A DNA stretch of 64,000 nt from JBDSSS01 sp963764195 (lineage in GTDB: Bacteria > Actinomycetota > Actinomycetes > Actinomycetales > Dermatophilaceae), in the NCBI GenBank assembly GCA_963764195.1, contig CAVXRG010000001.1, forward strand, positions 148,169 through 212,168, in the 5' to 3' direction. Positions within the stretch are counted from its first letter, which is position 1, and each line of letters begins with the position of its first letter. This document shows, piece by piece, positions 63,313 to 64,000 of the stretch. The position numbers and the translations under genes were made by a program. The notes below the pieces were generated by a model, which was not told where the DNA came from, did not search any database, and saw nothing but the letters and a program-made list of their open reading frames with translations.

Positions 63313-63789
63313 TGACTTACCGATGCACACACTGTTTATGCCTCGGTTCTCTACTCGCCGCGTCAGCTCTCCCCAACGGCTCCGAGTTGGCTCGGGCAGC
63401 GCTGCCCCGAGAAACCGGCGGCATCCTCGTCGGTTGGCACGAAGACGACACCGTTGTAGTCACCGACGTTCTGCCCGTTCCCGACAAGCGAGCCGGTGGA
63501 CATCACTACAGCCGCAACCACAAACGCGCCCAACGCGTCCTCGACCAGCACCGGGAGGAGCACCGCCGACAAGAACGTCGCAGATGCCTCGGCGAATGGC
63601 ACAGTCACCCTGCCCCGCAGCCACCGTCGCACACGACTGGAACAGCCTCGCCGAGTCACAGAAGTCACCGTTCAGACAGTTCGGCGGTCCGCCGCCTTGG
63701 GGGTTTACCGGCATGGCGAAGTGAGCCCGGTGGGAGCAGCCGGTCGCCGCCATGGACGCACCGTCACGATCCAGGAACTCGTCGTCTAA
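63312..63789 (+). pseudogene. cap3: CBASS Cap3 (JAB/JAMM deconjugase), frameshifted
   Basis: ELARAALPRETGGILVGWHE has the JAMM glutamate, and RCLGEWHSHPAPQPPS has the zinc-binding H-x-H-P. The frame then shifts near 63625 (to DWNSLAES) and again near 63655 (to VTEVTVQTVRRSAALGVYRH, then GRTVTIQELVV to the stop). About 159 residues in total, normal for Cap3, which removes Cap2-made conjugates from the CD-NTase. Confidence 0.8.
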
Positions 63790-63801
63790 AGCGGAATCCT
63801 C

Positions 63802-64000
63802 ATGTACGATTACTCAGACCCTGAATCCAATCTTCATCTCTTACCGCCACAGTGACGGCCTAGATCCATGCGCCGAACTCGCTTGGATTCTCCGAGCTTC
63901 CGGTCTGCCCGTTTGGCGGGACCGCGACGACCTAAGGCCCTGGAGCCACTGAGCAACCAATTCTCTATGGAAGCCATGGGCGATGGCTTGAGCGGCGCCG
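63802..64000 (+). pseudogene. TIR-domain effector, start of gene, frameshifted, continues beyond window
   Basis: An ATG at 63802 opens MYDYSDP, then one frame later NPIFISYRHSDG and AELAWILRASGLPVWRDRDD, which is the first half of a TIR domain. A further shift near 63930 restores GATEQ and QFSMEAMGDGLSGA. In type II CBASS such TIR proteins usually carry a SAVED domain that senses the cyclic nucleotide, then degrade NAD+. The SAVED part would lie past 64000. Confidence 0.7.

Overview
The window is 64 kb of high-GC actinobacterial chromosome. Gene content suggests a member of the Intrasporangiaceae or a close relative such as Janibacter, Knoellia or Tetrasphaera; this is an inference from gene content, TAnnnT leaderless promoters and codon use, not a database result. 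Genes are tightly packed, with many ATGA/GTGA stop-start overlaps.

Positions 1-48 kb are ordinary chromosome. In order they hold: an aminotransferase fragment, an alpha/beta hydrolase, an SGNH-like lipoprotein, an M20 amidohydrolase, a cyclopropane-fatty-acid synthase, and an ABC exporter whose ATPase is fused to a secreted-type esterase domain (5.98-9.88 kb). Next come an ankyrin protein, a ceramidase-like membrane protein diverging from thiol peroxidase (11.3 kb), and glpK/glpD back to back (11.9-15.2 kb). At 16.2-19.3 kb three neighbouring genes are damaged: a DUF222-HNH gene, a YjbR gene and a RidA gene. Then follow lhr with an Nei-type glycosylase (20.2-26.1 kb), a rhodanese, and a formate module (26.6-33.5 kb) of an OFA-type MFS carrier, an NrfD membrane subunit, an Fe-S subunit and a formate dehydrogenase alpha subunit. 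The alpha subunit reads through an in-frame UGA (selenocysteine, residue 190) followed by a SECIS-like hairpin. A full fructose PTS operon (DeoR regulator, fruK, fruA, ptsH, ptsI; 33.8-39.6 kb) converges on a sucrose phosphorylase. After it lie a DUF3516 helicase, a DUF1206 protein, and a lipid-kinase/PAP2/PAP2 operon.

Positions 48-64 kb become accessory. They hold a CMD protein with a second M20 hydrolase, a MazEF-like toxin-antitoxin pair, an SRPBCC protein, a TIGR01777 epimerase, cysteine synthase and a GT4 glycosyltransferase that abuts a truncated integrase. Beyond that are an antitoxin/Doc pair, an IS110 element and a Pcm-like methyltransferase. GC falls after about 59.6 kb.

The most interesting locus is 60.9-64.0 kb. 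It has the order CD-NTase, E2/E1 (Cap2), JAB peptidase (Cap3) and a TIR-domain effector that runs off the window: a type II CBASS anti-phage operon. All four genes keep key motifs but are broken by about a dozen single-base frame changes. The operon is therefore either decaying or lies in poorly sequenced DNA.
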